From: Marivirga arenosa
Lineage (GTDB): Bacteria > Bacteroidota > Bacteroidia > Cytophagales > Cyclobacteriaceae
Reading direction: 5' to 3'
Assembly: GCF_030503875.2 (NCBI RefSeq)
Contig: NZ_CP129968.2
Coordinates: 1,886,001-1,950,000 of the forward strand
Length of the DNA stretch: 64,000 nucleotides
Numbering within the stretch: position 1 is the first letter of the stretch; the number at the start of each line of letters is the position of its first letter. A model generated the notes under the pieces. It was not told the DNA's origin, made no database searches, and saw nothing but the letters and a program-made list of their open reading frames with translations. Below are positions 29,206-37,964 of the stretch, piece after piece. The position numbers and the translations under genes are program-made.

Positions 29206-30604
29206 GGCATCACAAATCATAAGGTCGAAATTTCCTTTTGAGCCTACCTCAAGTCAGTCTCAATTTTTTAAACTGTTAGATACATTTTTTGATATTGATG
29301 ATGCTGATAGGCCCATCATGCTTTTAAAAGGTTACGCTGGTACAGGTAAAACTACTATTGTCAGCGCATTAGTGAAATTTTTACCGCTTTTTAACTATAA
29401 ATACGTTTTGATGGCGCCCACAGGACGTGCGGCTAAGGTAATGAGTAATTACTCGAAGCGTTTGGCTTTTACTATTCATAAAAAGATTTATCGTCAGAAA
29501 AATGAAATAGGGAGCGGAGATCTTAATTTTTCATTACAAAAAAATTACCATGAACATACTCTTTTCATAATCGATGAAGCGAGTATGCTTTCCGATGATA
29601 AAGGTTTTGGTAATAGTAGTTTACTTGATGATGTGGTGAATTATGTTTTTCAAAATCCTGGAAATAGAATTTTATTTATAGGGGATGATGCCCAACTTCC
29701 TCCTGTAGGTAAATCGAATAGTGCAGGATTAGATGCTAATTTCTTACGGACTAGCTATAGATCAGAAGTAGTAGAATCTATTTTGACTGAAGTGATGAGG
29801 CAGGCTGAAGGTTCTGGGATTTTATATAATGCCACTTTATTAAGAGCTCAACTTTCACAAAAGGATTTTAAAATTCAATTCAGAACTCAAGCTTTCAAAG
29901 ATATTTTTAAGATGACAGGGGAGCGGCTTGAGGATGGTTTGCGTTATTCATATGATAAATACGGTATTGAGAATACTGCTATTATATGTAGGAGTAATAA
30001 AATGGCAGTACAATACAATGAGTATATTAGGAGACAAATTCATTTTATGGAAGGCGAGCTTGAAGCGGGGGATTTTTTAATGATTGTGCGTAATAATTAT
30101 GTTTACCAAACAGAAGACACACCCGGTGGGTTTTTAGCCAATGGTGACTTTATGGAAGTCGTTAAAGTCATAAATTTTGAGGAGATGTACGGATTGAGAT
30201 TTGCAGACCTTGAAATACGACTAACTGATTATGAAGATCATCCTAATTTACAAGTGAAAGTAATTTTAGATACACTACATGCAAATAGTCCGTCTTTAAG
30301 TAATGAGGATTATTTGAATTTGTATAATCAGGTAGCAGAAGATTATATGGATTTATCTTCCAAAACAGAAAGGAAGGCAGCGATTAAGAAAGATCCGTAT
30401 TTAAATGCTCTCCAAATTAAATTTGCTTATGCTTTAACTTGCCATAAATCTCAAGGGGGGCAATGGAAGTCAGTTTTCGTAGATCAGGGTTATTTAACGG
30501 ATGAAATGATTAATAAGGAATATATTAGGTGGTTGTACACTGCTATCACTAGATCAACAGAAGAACTGTTTTTAGTTAATTTTCATCCAAAATTTTATAA
30601 TTAA
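29198..30604 (+). CDS. RecD-like ATP-dependent DNA helicase (SF1B)
   Basis: The 468-residue helicase has Walker A GYAGTGKTT at 45-53, motif Ia APTGRAAKVM, a DEAS Walker B in FIIDEASML, motif III GDDAQLPPVG, and a C-terminal UvrD_C_2 block with HKSQGGQWKSVFVDQ and YTAITRSTEELFLV. This is the 5'-3' RecD/Pif1-like group without the long N-terminal domain of RecD2, a form common in Bacteroidota. RecB and RecC are not nearby. Its start overlaps the thioesterase stop by 8 bp, so both are translated from one message. Confidence 0.9.
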   Translation: MPKASQIIRSKFPFEPTSSQSQFFKLLDTFFDIDDADRPIMLLKGYAGTGKTTIVSALVKFLPLFNYKYVLMAPTGRAAKVMSNYSKRLAFTIHKKIYRQKNEIGSGDLNFSLQKNYHEHTLFIIDEASMLSDDKGFGNSSLLDDVVNYVFQNPGNRILFIGDDAQLPPVGKSNSAGLDANFLRTSYRSEVVESILTEVMRQAEGSGILYNATLLRAQLSQKDFKIQFRTQAFKDIFKMTGERLEDGLRYSYDKYGIENTAIICRSNKMAVQYNEYIRRQIHFMEGELEAGDFLMIVRNNYVYQTEDTPGGFLANGDFMEVVKVINFEEMYGLRFADLEIRLTDYEDHPNLQVKVILDTLHANSPSLSNEDYLNLYNQVAEDYMDLSSKTERKAAIKKDPYLNALQIKFAYALTCHKSQGGQWKSVFVDQGYLTDEMINKEYIRWLYTAITRSTEELFLVNFHPKFYN

Positions 30605-30708
30605 GCTTATTCTAAATTTGAATTACTCCAATTCCTGAATATAATAAGGCATCATTTTTCCGATTATTTCGTAACTTTACTTAACAAAATAAATTAAATA
30701 CTTAAATC

Positions 30709-31107
30709 ATGAGAAAGGCATTATTATTTTTCGCATCATTTTTCATCTTAAGTGCAGCAATTGCACAAAGCACTGAGAGTGCAAATGGTCCAGAAATTAC
30801 GTTTGAAGAGAAAAGTCATGACTTTGGTGATATTTCACAAGGTGATGTAGTAGAACATGTATTCAAGTTTGAAAATACTGGTAAACAACCTTTGATTATA
30901 TCTAATGTTAAAACAACCTGTGGTTGTACTGTACCTAGTTATCCTAGAGGTGAAGCAATTGCACCAGGTGAAACTGGCGAAATCACTGTTAAATTTAACA
31001 GTAGAGGTAAAATGGGGAGACAAAATAAAATTGTTAGAATTGTCTCGAATATAGGTGAGGAGAGAAGTGTGAGGATTACTACCAACGTATTACCAAAAGA
31101 TTCTTAA
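30709..31107 (+). CDS. DUF1573-family exported protein
   Basis: The 132-residue product has an N-terminal signal peptide (cleavage near AIAQ, residue 20) and one DUF1573 domain: ITFEEKSHDFGDISQG, FENTGKQPLIISNVKTTCGC and a run ending in KFNSRGKMG. The fold is Ig-like (ASH/MSP type) and the conserved TCGC pair is present. Such proteins are abundant in the Bacteroidota periplasm and their function is unclear. A near-consensus TAACTTTA box lies at about 30671, and a strong terminator follows. Confidence 0.92.
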   Translation: MRKALLFFASFFILSAAIAQSTESANGPEITFEEKSHDFGDISQGDVVEHVFKFENTGKQPLIISNVKTTCGCTVPSYPRGEAIAPGETGEITVKFNSRGKMGRQNKIVRIVSNIGEERSVRITTNVLPKDS

Positions 31108-31131
31108 TTTAGATTTTAAATATCAAAAAAA

Positions 31132-31164
31132 AAAGGCTGTTTCAAGAGAAACAGCCTTTTTTTT
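31132..31164. terminator. Bidirectional terminator between DUF1573 and DUF4097-like genes
   Basis: A perfect 12-bp stem (AAAGGCTGTTTC / GAAACAGCCTTT) with a 4-nt loop is flanked by an A10 run on one side and a T8 run on the other. It should stop transcription from both sides. Confidence 0.95.
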
Positions 31165-32224
31165 ACTCTCCGATTATCGTACATCCACCATAAGAAGTTT
31201 TGATTCGCATTGTTGTATTTGCTTGATTAGGCGTTTTTCCTATAGTTCCTTGATATGATTCCTCATTCATATCTTTTTCCTTCATGGTGAAGTTTACGTC
31301 TTGACTTTTCACGTTCAATTTTCCAAATGAGTGATCAGTGTCAAATTTAAAGTTAGATCCTTTTTCTAGAGTCAGTTCTGATTTTGAGAAGGAAGTATCA
31401 AGATTAAAGGATTTAATATCTTTACTTACTTGATTTATTTCTATTGTTCCACTGGCATATTCCGCATCTAAATTGAAATTATCAAAGATTGTGTCAATAG
31501 AGATACTACAGAATTCAGCATTTCCATCATAATCATTTACTTCACCAATTTCTAATTTCCCATACTCAACATCAAATTCAATTGTTGATACTTTACTTAT
31601 TTCAAGCTTTGAGAACTCTGATTTTAAAATTAATCGATCAGCACTTTGTAAGCTGAATTCATTAATATATTCTAAATCAAAATCACCTGAAGTAATTGAT
31701 TCTATATTAACTTTCCCGAATTCGTTTCTTAAATGCAATTCTTGCATAGAACCAGCCGTTAAATCACCATATTCAAGATTAATATCTGCTTTCCCTTTAT
31801 AATCGGTCATGAAAATATTGCCGAATTCATTTTTTAAAGACAAAGGATGGTTATCAGGCATTTTAATCTCATAATTAATTTTAAAACTCTTATTTTTTCT
31901 AGATGTGAAATTATATGATTTTAAATCAGTTTTGATTGATATTACAGCTGCAGATTCATTTGTTTTTAAATCTATTTTATCCAGTATATCACTAATTTCC
32001 TTGTCGGAGAATCCTTCGGATTCAAGCTTTATTGATACATCTATTGAGTTGTTATCCCATGTTACCAAGTTAATATTTCCGAAGTTACTACTTACTTCTA
32101 ATTTAGTATTTTTACTTGCAGGCGTATATGATTTTTTCAAAATCTCATTTTGCTGACTTTGAGCAAAGGAAATTGTATTACACAATAAAAGTGCAATCAT
32201 TATAATTTTAAATCGATATTTCAT
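31163..32224 (-). CDS. Exported DUF4097-like beta-repeat protein, last gene of ECF operon
   Basis: The 353-residue protein has a signal peptide (about 1-21, ending FAQ) followed by repeated short beta strands of the pattern LxLxxEFGxLxIxxV (for example LRNEFGKVNIESI, SEFSKLEISKV), which suggests a right-handed beta-helix of the DUF4097 type. It overlaps the anti-sigma-like gene by 17 bp and is probably co-expressed. A cell-envelope role is likely, but no activity can be assigned. Its ~25-residue periodicity is visible through most of the sequence. Confidence 0.78.
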   Translation of the reverse strand: MKYRFKIIMIALLLCNTISFAQSQQNEILKKSYTPASKNTKLEVSSNFGNINLVTWDNNSIDVSIKLESEGFSDKEISDILDKIDLKTNESAAVISIKTDLKSYNFTSRKNKSFKINYEIKMPDNHPLSLKNEFGNIFMTDYKGKADINLEYGDLTAGSMQELHLRNEFGKVNIESITSGDFDLEYINEFSLQSADRLILKSEFSKLEISKVSTIEFDVEYGKLEIGEVNDYDGNAEFCSISIDTIFDNFNLDAEYASGTIEINQVSKDIKSFNLDTSFSKSELTLEKGSNFKFDTDHSFGKLNVKSQDVNFTMKEKDMNEESYQGTIGKTPNQANTTMRIKTSYGGCTIIGE

Positions 32225-32750
32225 TGTTTTCTTGTTTTTCGTTTTTACTATATTCCTGTAACTCTTGCAAGATGTTCAGTTTCTGTTCAAGGATTTCAAT
32301 CTGTGTTTGCAAGTTTTGAATCATGGCATTCACCAACTGAGGATGAGCACCTTGATTTTTAATTTGACTTTTTAAATCCTTGTATTTCTTATTTAATGCT
32401 GCTAAATCCGTTTTAACTGATAGATTATTTTGCTTTGATAATTCATTTATCTTTGCTTTTTTTTCAGTAATATTTATTTGATAATAATTTTCAATTTCAG
32501 CAAATGGCTTATTGTTATAAGTTATTTGCTCTAATTGATTTATTTTATCTGTTAGAATTGCACGATCATAAATTAACCATCCTATAACAAGTAGCATTGC
32601 AATACTAGCTGCCACCATCCATCCAGGATGTCTATCTTTCTTTTTATTAATTTTTGCTTCTAATTGATCCCAATTCTTATCTAGATCAAAATCTGCTTCA
32701 AATTGATTTCTATTATGATTAATAAATTGCTCTAACTTGTCCTTTTTCAT
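32208..32750 (-). CDS. Anti-sigma-factor-like single-pass membrane protein
   Basis: The 180-residue protein has a cytoplasmic N-terminal segment with FDLDKNWDQLEAKIN, one TM helix (about residues 43-62), and a long periplasmic coiled coil rich in Lys, Gln and Leu. The layout and position directly after an ECF sigma factor (32-bp overlap) fit an anti-sigma factor, although no zinc HxxxCxxC motif is present. It overlaps the following DUF4097-like gene by 17 bp, so all three genes are translationally coupled. Confidence 0.75.
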   Translation of the reverse strand: MKKDKLEQFINHNRNQFEADFDLDKNWDQLEAKINKKKDRHPGWMVAASIAMLLVIGWLIYDRAILTDKINQLEQITYNNKPFAEIENYYQINITEKKAKINELSKQNNLSVKTDLAALNKKYKDLKSQIKNQGAHPQLVNAMIQNLQTQIEILEQKLNILQELQEYSKNEKQENNEISI

Positions 32751-33288
32751 AATCTTGTATGAAAGTTTTAATTTTCTTTTTCGCTCTGTGAAATTGTGAC
32801 TTAGATGTGTTTTCAGATATATCTAAAATTTCAGCAATTTCTTTATGCTCATATCCTTCAAATAAATAAAGGCTGGCCACTGTTCTAAAACCTGATGGAA
32901 GGTTTAAAATAGCTTCTTTTACCATGTCCACTCTTAATTCAATATCCTCCCAATCAATATCTTCCTCTTCAACAATACTTTTGTTTTCTAGATCATCCAT
33001 TAACCATCTGCTTTCTTTTCTTAAATAGTCAAGTGACTGGTTAACTACTATTCTTTTTAACCAAGCTCCAAAAGTGGCTTGGTAATCAAATTGATTAATT
33101 TTATAAAATGCTTTGATAAATGCTTCTTGTAAAATGTCTTCGGTGATATTACTATCCCGTAAAATCCTAAATGCTACATTATACATTGATTTAGCATAAA
33201 GCATATATAAATCTTTGAAAGCAGCATGACTACCATGCTTACACTTTTCAATTAATTCTTTATGGATATTAATATCTATATTCTCCAA
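32719..33288 (-). CDS. ECF-family RNA polymerase sigma factor
   Basis: The 189-residue protein has sigma region 2 (AFKDLYMLYAKSMYNVA and DILQEAFIKAFYKI, about 19-75) and region 4 (LPSGFRTVASLYLFEGYEHK then EIAEILDISENTSKSQFHRA, about 130-175). Regions 1.1 and 3 are absent, as in the ECF class. It heads a three-gene envelope-stress-type operon with overlaps of 32 and 17 bp. The target promoters cannot be predicted from the window. A TATATTTA-like box lies about 50 bp upstream. Confidence 0.95.
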   Translation of the reverse strand: MENIDINIHKELIEKCKHGSHAAFKDLYMLYAKSMYNVAFRILRDSNITEDILQEAFIKAFYKINQFDYQATFGAWLKRIVVNQSLDYLRKESRWLMDDLENKSIVEEEDIDWEDIELRVDMVKEAILNLPSGFRTVASLYLFEGYEHKEIAEILDISENTSKSQFHRAKKKIKTFIQDYEKGQVRAIY

Positions 33289-33362
33289 TTCTTTTAATTC
33301 TGCCCTAATGACTTAATTAAATATAAGTAGTTGCACGGAAAATAATTTTTTTTCAAAAAAAA

Positions 33363-33388
33363 AAGGCAAGTCCATATGGACTTGCCTT
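33363..33388 (-). terminator. Terminator after pdhB
   Basis: AAGGCAAGTCCAT-ATGGACTTGCCTT is a perfect 26-bp palindrome 28 bp past the pdhB stop, followed on the minus strand by a T10 run. It also shields the ECF operon from read-through. Confidence 0.93.
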
Positions 33389-33415
33389 CAAAATCTATTG
33401 GAATAACTTATAGTA

Positions 33416-34396
33416 TTAGTCTAGGTACATTACTTTCCTTAATGCTTTGATCGTTCTTTCTTTATTAGGAATAACAGCTTCCAATAAGGTAGGAGCATAA
33501 GAAACTGGGACATCTAAACTATTAACACGTAAAATTGGGGCGTCCAAATAATCAAATACAGTTTTTTGAATGTTGAATGCTAAATCTCCTGATATAGAAG
33601 CTAATGGCCATGCTTCTTCTACCACTACACACCTATTTGTTTTTTTAACCGATTCAAAGATGGTAGCATAATCAATAGGCCTCACTGTTCTCAAATCAAT
33701 GACTTCAATAGAATGCCCCTCTTTTTCCATCTCTTCAGCTGCAGCATGAGCTACTTTCATCATTTTACCAAAAGAAATTAACGTAGCATCACTTCCTTCT
33801 TTAGTGATTTTAGCTTTTCCAATTTCTTCTAAATATTCTGATTCAGGAACTTCTCCTTTATCACCATACATTAATTCTGATTCCATAAAGATAACGGGAT
33901 CATCATCTCTAATAGCAGATTTTAAAAGTCCTTTAGCATCGTATGGATTTGAAGGAATTACTACTTTTAAACCTGGAGTATTTGCATACCAGTTTTCAAA
34001 GTTTTGCGAATGTTGTGATGCTAATTGACCCGCATTACCTGTTGGACCTCTAAATACCATTGGAACATTAAACTGTCCACCAGACATATTTAGCATTTTT
34101 GCTGCTGAATTTATTACCTGATCTATTGCAACCAATGAAAAGTTAAAAGTCATGAATTCAATTATAGGTCTAGTGCCATTCATAGCTGCACCAACACCAA
34201 TACCGGCAAAACCTAACTCAGTAATAGGAGTATCTATTACTCTTTTAGGGCCGAATTCATCTAACATTCCTTGTGTTACTTTATAGGCACCATTATATTC
34301 AGCAACCTCTTCTCCCATAATGAAAACGTTTTCATCACGTCTCATTTCCTCAGACATTGCCTCATTAAGTGCTTCTCTAAACTGAATTTCTCTCAT
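33416..34396 (-). CDS. pdhB: Pyruvate dehydrogenase E1 component, beta subunit
   Basis: The 326-residue protein is the beta subunit of the thiamine-dependent E1 of the pyruvate dehydrogenase complex. The N-terminal block MREIQFREALNEAM and EEVAEYNGAYKVTQG carries the Glu that activates ThDP. GPTGNAGQLASQHSQNFE and VVIPSNPYDAKGLL follow, with a C-terminal transketolase domain ending in RKVMYLD. The gene stands alone, bounded by hairpins; the alpha subunit and E2 genes are elsewhere. A branched-chain ketoacid specificity is less likely given the PDH-type C-terminus. Confidence 0.95.
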   Translation of the reverse strand: MREIQFREALNEAMSEEMRRDENVFIMGEEVAEYNGAYKVTQGMLDEFGPKRVIDTPITELGFAGIGVGAAMNGTRPIIEFMTFNFSLVAIDQVINSAAKMLNMSGGQFNVPMVFRGPTGNAGQLASQHSQNFENWYANTPGLKVVIPSNPYDAKGLLKSAIRDDDPVIFMESELMYGDKGEVPESEYLEEIGKAKITKEGSDATLISFGKMMKVAHAAAEEMEKEGHSIEVIDLRTVRPIDYATIFESVKKTNRCVVVEEAWPLASISGDLAFNIQKTVFDYLDAPILRVNSLDVPVSYAPTLLEAVIPNKERTIKALRKVMYLD

Positions 34397-34557
34397 CTAT
34401 CTTGAAATTTTACAGGGTAAAAATAGTTATTCAACTTTCAATTACCAACTCAATCCTTAGTGTTCATTAACTTTTCTTTTCTATATAAAGTTTAGAATAA
34501 TTTAAAAGTTAATTAGAAGCTAAAATTTCTGGTAAATCTAAAATTATGTGCAAAAAA

Positions 34558-34584
34558 AAAGCACTCGCTATTTAGCGAATGCTT
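34558..34584 (-). terminator. Terminator after the OmpA/TPR lipoprotein gene
   Basis: AAAGCACTCGCTA and TTTAGCGAATGCTTT pair with one mismatch about 24 bp past the stop. On the minus strand a T9 run follows. Confidence 0.88.
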
Positions 34585-34607
34585 TCAAAATTATTTATTA
34601 GAAATAA

Positions 34608-36413
34608 TTATTTTAATGCATTTCTGAAAGTTTCATTTGCTGCAAAGTTAGCAAATTCAAGATCAGAAAGTGCTTTTGATTTTAAATCAGCGTCAGCAGC
34701 AACTGCATCTTTTAAGTGGCTGATTACATCACCTTCTTTACCTAATCTTGCGCTAGCAACAGCTGCTAAATAATGAGCATGAGCGTGAACACCTTCACCA
34801 GAAGTTTTTCCTGCAACTTCTTCTAAAGTGCTTACTGCATTCTCATAATTACCTTGAAGAACTAATGCTAAACCTTTGTTGAACATGTTAACTTCTGAGT
34901 CAGCAGTATTTTTAAGTGAAGTAGAAGCTTCGCTGTAGTCACCCATCATGATTTCTAAAGCACCTTTAACGCCCATTAAACCTCTTTCATTTTCGCTGCT
35001 TAATGTCATTTCGTTAGCTTTAGTAGCTGCATCATATGCTTTCTCATAGTTTCCTTGCATGGCGTAAGCAGTAGCTAAGTTTGCATAAGCTTCAGCATTT
35101 TCTTTCTTCTTATTAGAAATTTCAAATTGAGTAACTGCTTGCTCTACTAATGTAGTCATTTCATTACCATCTGCTTCCATAGCTAATTCTAAGTGAACAG
35201 CACCGTAATTGTTGTGAGCAACTGAGCTATTGTCATTTTTCTTGGTAGCAGCTTTGAAAATAGCAGCTTTTTCTTCTAATGAAGGAGTCATGCTAGCAGC
35301 ATACATTAATTCTTCTAATGAAAGAGTATCAGCAGAAACTTCCTCAGCAGCAATTTGCTTAGCTAAAACAGAAATCTCAGCATCAGTCTTTTTCTCTTTT
35401 ACTGTTAGAACTTCAGTTTTAGCAGCTCTTAAATCAGGATAGATATCTTTGAATACTTGTTTGTAAGTAGATAATTTTTGTAATCTATCTTCTTTTTCTT
35501 CAAAGCTACCAGAACCGTTTACAATTTGAGTATACTCGCTTTTTTGAGCATCAGTAATTCCATCATATTCTGCTAAAGCTTTTTTGAAATCAGTCCAATC
35601 TTCAACAACTGGCTTTAATATAAATTCAATTGAATCCGCCATTCCTTTGTAGTCATAACGTCTCATTTGTCTTCTATAGTAATCTTCAATTGCTTTTGCT
35701 CTATCTTCAGATAAGTTACTGTTGATTCTTTCTGGACCTTCAGGAGAGTGAGTACCTGTAATAGTTACAGTTCTTGTAACGTTTTTGTCAGCAATGAAAG
35801 CATTGAATTTTTTACCTCTATCACTTCTTAATTCAGATGATTTTAGAACTGATCTTCCTTGGTCAAAATAGAAATTAACATTAGTAGGGATTAATTCCTC
35901 TTTGTTATTATATCCGTGATCAGCATAAGCAGCATGATAAGACGGCATAACTAATTGAGAAGTTCTGATTAATCCAGTTGCATATGGTTTTCTATCAGTA
36001 GAAGCGGATTTTCCATTTTTTTCAATAGTAGCTGTACCTTGCATAACTAGTTCACCATTTACATTCATACCTTCTTCATAGTCGAATGCAAATTCTTTGC
36101 TAGTTCTAACAGGCTCAGTATCACTATTAGGGAAATCAGCTTTGACGAAATCAACTGCGTCTAACGCAATTTCTTTATCGCCATATACATAGTAAGGATT
36201 TACAGTATAAGTAATTCCATCTTTAAGCATTTTAGACGGTAATTGGAAATCAACCGTAAATGCTACCTCGTCACCGTGAAGTTCAAGAGGATTTGGAGTT
36301 ACATCGATAGCTTGTTCTTCAGCGGCTTGCATCATCTTATTCAATGCACAACCAGAAAAAGTTAATGTTCCTAAAAGAACAGCTGCGTAAAATAATTGTC
36401 TCATTTGATTCAT
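34608..36413 (-). CDS. Outer-membrane lipoprotein with central OmpA-like domain and C-terminal TPRs
   Basis: The 601-residue protein starts with a lipoprotein signal (lipidated Cys22 in LTFSGC). Residues about 40-190 are beta-rich and of unknown family. A peptidoglycan-binding OmpA-like domain follows (FYFDQGRSVLKSSELRSDRG, TGTHSPEGPERINSNLSEDR, about 190-260) and is interrupted or extended by a helical insertion. The C-terminal ~210 residues are TPR repeats (AHNNYGAVHLELAM, AYANLATAYAMQGNYEKAYD). OmpA domains are usually C-terminal, so having TPRs after it is unusual. It probably ties the outer membrane to peptidoglycan and scaffolds partners. A promoter (TTG-N20-TAATTTCG) lies upstream. Confidence 0.85.
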   Translation of the reverse strand: MNQMRQLFYAAVLLGTLTFSGCALNKMMQAAEEQAIDVTPNPLELHGDEVAFTVDFQLPSKMLKDGITYTVNPYYVYGDKEIALDAVDFVKADFPNSDTEPVRTSKEFAFDYEEGMNVNGELVMQGTATIEKNGKSASTDRKPYATGLIRTSQLVMPSYHAAYADHGYNNKEELIPTNVNFYFDQGRSVLKSSELRSDRGKKFNAFIADKNVTRTVTITGTHSPEGPERINSNLSEDRAKAIEDYYRRQMRRYDYKGMADSIEFILKPVVEDWTDFKKALAEYDGITDAQKSEYTQIVNGSGSFEEKEDRLQKLSTYKQVFKDIYPDLRAAKTEVLTVKEKKTDAEISVLAKQIAAEEVSADTLSLEELMYAASMTPSLEEKAAIFKAATKKNDNSSVAHNNYGAVHLELAMEADGNEMTTLVEQAVTQFEISNKKKENAEAYANLATAYAMQGNYEKAYDAATKANEMTLSSENERGLMGVKGALEIMMGDYSEASTSLKNTADSEVNMFNKGLALVLQGNYENAVSTLEEVAGKTSGEGVHAHAHYLAAVASARLGKEGDVISHLKDAVAADADLKSKALSDLEFANFAANETFRNALK

Positions 36414-36439
36414 TATTTGATTAAGTTTGGAAGTTAATG

Positions 36440-36470
36440 CGAAATTATACTTATATTAGAACTATTCCAA
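36440..36470 (-). promoter_or_regulatory. Candidate promoter for OmpA/TPR gene (TTG-N20-TAATTTCG)
   Basis: On the minus strand TTG (36470-36468) is followed after 20 bp by TAATTTCG (36447-36440), one mismatch from TAnnTTTG, 26 bp before the ATG at 36413. Confidence 0.45.
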
Positions 36471-36558
36471 TGTATTTAGTAAATTTAAGAAAAGATTTTT
36501 AATTTTATCGAAATATTAACGTAGCATTTGCTGTAATTGTTTAGTTTAAAGGGATATT

Positions 36559-36774
36559 ATGAAAAAAGTTCAAAAATTCATCGAAAATCAGGCCTTTGGT
36601 GTATGCACAAGATTGGGTGAAATGATGGATCTCCCTAGTTCTCACATAAGGATATTTTTTATTTATTCTTCTTTTTTAACATTTGGGTCTCCCATTTTAC
36701 TTTATTTAGCTTTAGCATTTATACGTGATGTGAGAAAAATGTTAAGAAGAGGACGATCTAAATGGTATTATTAA
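36559..36774 (+). CDS. PspC-domain membrane protein
   Basis: The 71-residue protein fits the short PspC family: a conserved N-terminal GVCTRLGEMMDLPSSHIRI block followed by two close hydrophobic segments and a basic C-terminus (RKMLRRGRSKW). PspC proteins sit in the inner membrane and take part in the phage-shock/envelope-stress response. No PspA or PspB gene is near. The MFS gene starts 28 bp later on the same strand. Confidence 0.85.
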   Translation: MKKVQKFIENQAFGVCTRLGEMMDLPSSHIRIFFIYSSFLTFGSPILLYLALAFIRDVRKMLRRGRSKWYY

Positions 36775-36802
36775 TTTTAATTAATTGAACTACAGGTTCT
36801 TA

Positions 36803-37957
36803 ATGGTTCATTTTTTTAAGCATTCTTTATTGAGGTCAAGATTAGCTATTAGTACTATTTTTTTCTGTTATGGCTTAACCTTTGCAAGTTGGGCGGCTCG
36901 AATACCAACAATTCAAGAAAACTTTAATCTTTCTGAAGCTCAATTAGGTACTTTATTATTAATGTTACCTATTGGTTCTTTTATTTCATTACCTATTGCG
37001 GGAGCTTTAGTTGCCAAATGGAATAGTTTTATAGTCACTCGTTTTGCCATTATTCTTTATCTCCTTTCCTTAGTTATTATCTCGTTTATCGATAATATTT
37101 ATATGTTAGGGATATTACTATTCTTTTTTGGAGGAATGGGCAATATGGTAAATATAGCGATCAATACTCAAGCAGTAAATCTAGAAAAAGAGTATAACAG
37201 AAATATCATGGCAAGCTTTCATGGAATGTGGAGCTTGGCTGGTTTTTTTGGTGCAATCATAGGAGCTTACATGATAGGTGCTGATATTTTGTTACAATAT
37301 CATTACATAATTATTTTTTCAACTAGTGTAATTGCGGCTATAATAAGTTTTAAGTACTTACTAAACGCAGATGCAGACCAAGATACCGACAAACCCATCT
37401 TTGCTATTCCGGATAAGTCACTTTTATTGCTAGGGTTTATCGCATTTTCCTCTATGATGTGTGAAGGGACAATGTTTGATTGGAGTGGCATATATTATAA
37501 GGATATAGTGAAAGCTCCTAATGAAATTTTAGGGCTAGCCTATACTTTTTTTATGGTAAGTATGGCGGGGGTTCGGTTTATTGCGGATTACTTCACTAGT
37601 AAAGTCGGAGTTAAAAAAGTCATTTTTATTAGCGGTATATTAAATTTTTCCGGTATGTTATTATTAGTTTTAATCCCAGGAAAAATCATTTCATTAGTAG
37701 CTTTTTTTATTGTTGGTGCGGGTGTGTCCTCTGTTATTCCTTTATCCTTTAGTTTAGCAGGGAAAACAAAAAAAATGAATTCAGGAGTGGCATTAGCTGC
37801 AGTTTCTACTATGGGCTTTTTCGGCTTCTTGATTGGCCCACCTCTAATAGGATATTTAGCTTCATGGTTAAACCTAAGAGCATCATTTTCATTTATTGCC
37901 TTAATGGCACTATCAGTAGCTTTACTAGCTACTCAAATTAAAAGCTCTCAAAATTGA
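36803..37957 (+). CDS. MFS transporter (YbjJ-like)
   Basis: I choose ATG 36803 (384 residues) over an in-frame TTG 18 bp upstream. The protein has 12 hydrophobic helices; ASWAARIPTIQENFNLSEAQLG between TM1 and TM2 and AINTQAVNLEKEYNR plus ASFHGMWSLAGFFGA are typical of the YbjJ branch of the major facilitator superfamily. The substrate is unknown. It follows a PspC-like gene by 28 bp and ends 7 bp before the convergent alkB-type gene, with no terminator between them. Confidence 0.9.
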   Translation: MVHFFKHSLLRSRLAISTIFFCYGLTFASWAARIPTIQENFNLSEAQLGTLLLMLPIGSFISLPIAGALVAKWNSFIVTRFAIILYLLSLVIISFIDNIYMLGILLFFFGGMGNMVNIAINTQAVNLEKEYNRNIMASFHGMWSLAGFFGAIIGAYMIGADILLQYHYIIIFSTSVIAAIISFKYLLNADADQDTDKPIFAIPDKSLLLLGFIAFSSMMCEGTMFDWSGIYYKDIVKAPNEILGLAYTFFMVSMAGVRFIADYFTSKVGVKKVIFISGILNFSGMLLLVLIPGKIISLVAFFIVGAGVSSVIPLSFSLAGKTKKMNSGVALAAVSTMGFFGFLIGPPLIGYLASWLNLRASFSFIALMALSVALLATQIKSSQN

Positions 37958-37964
37958 GATTACA

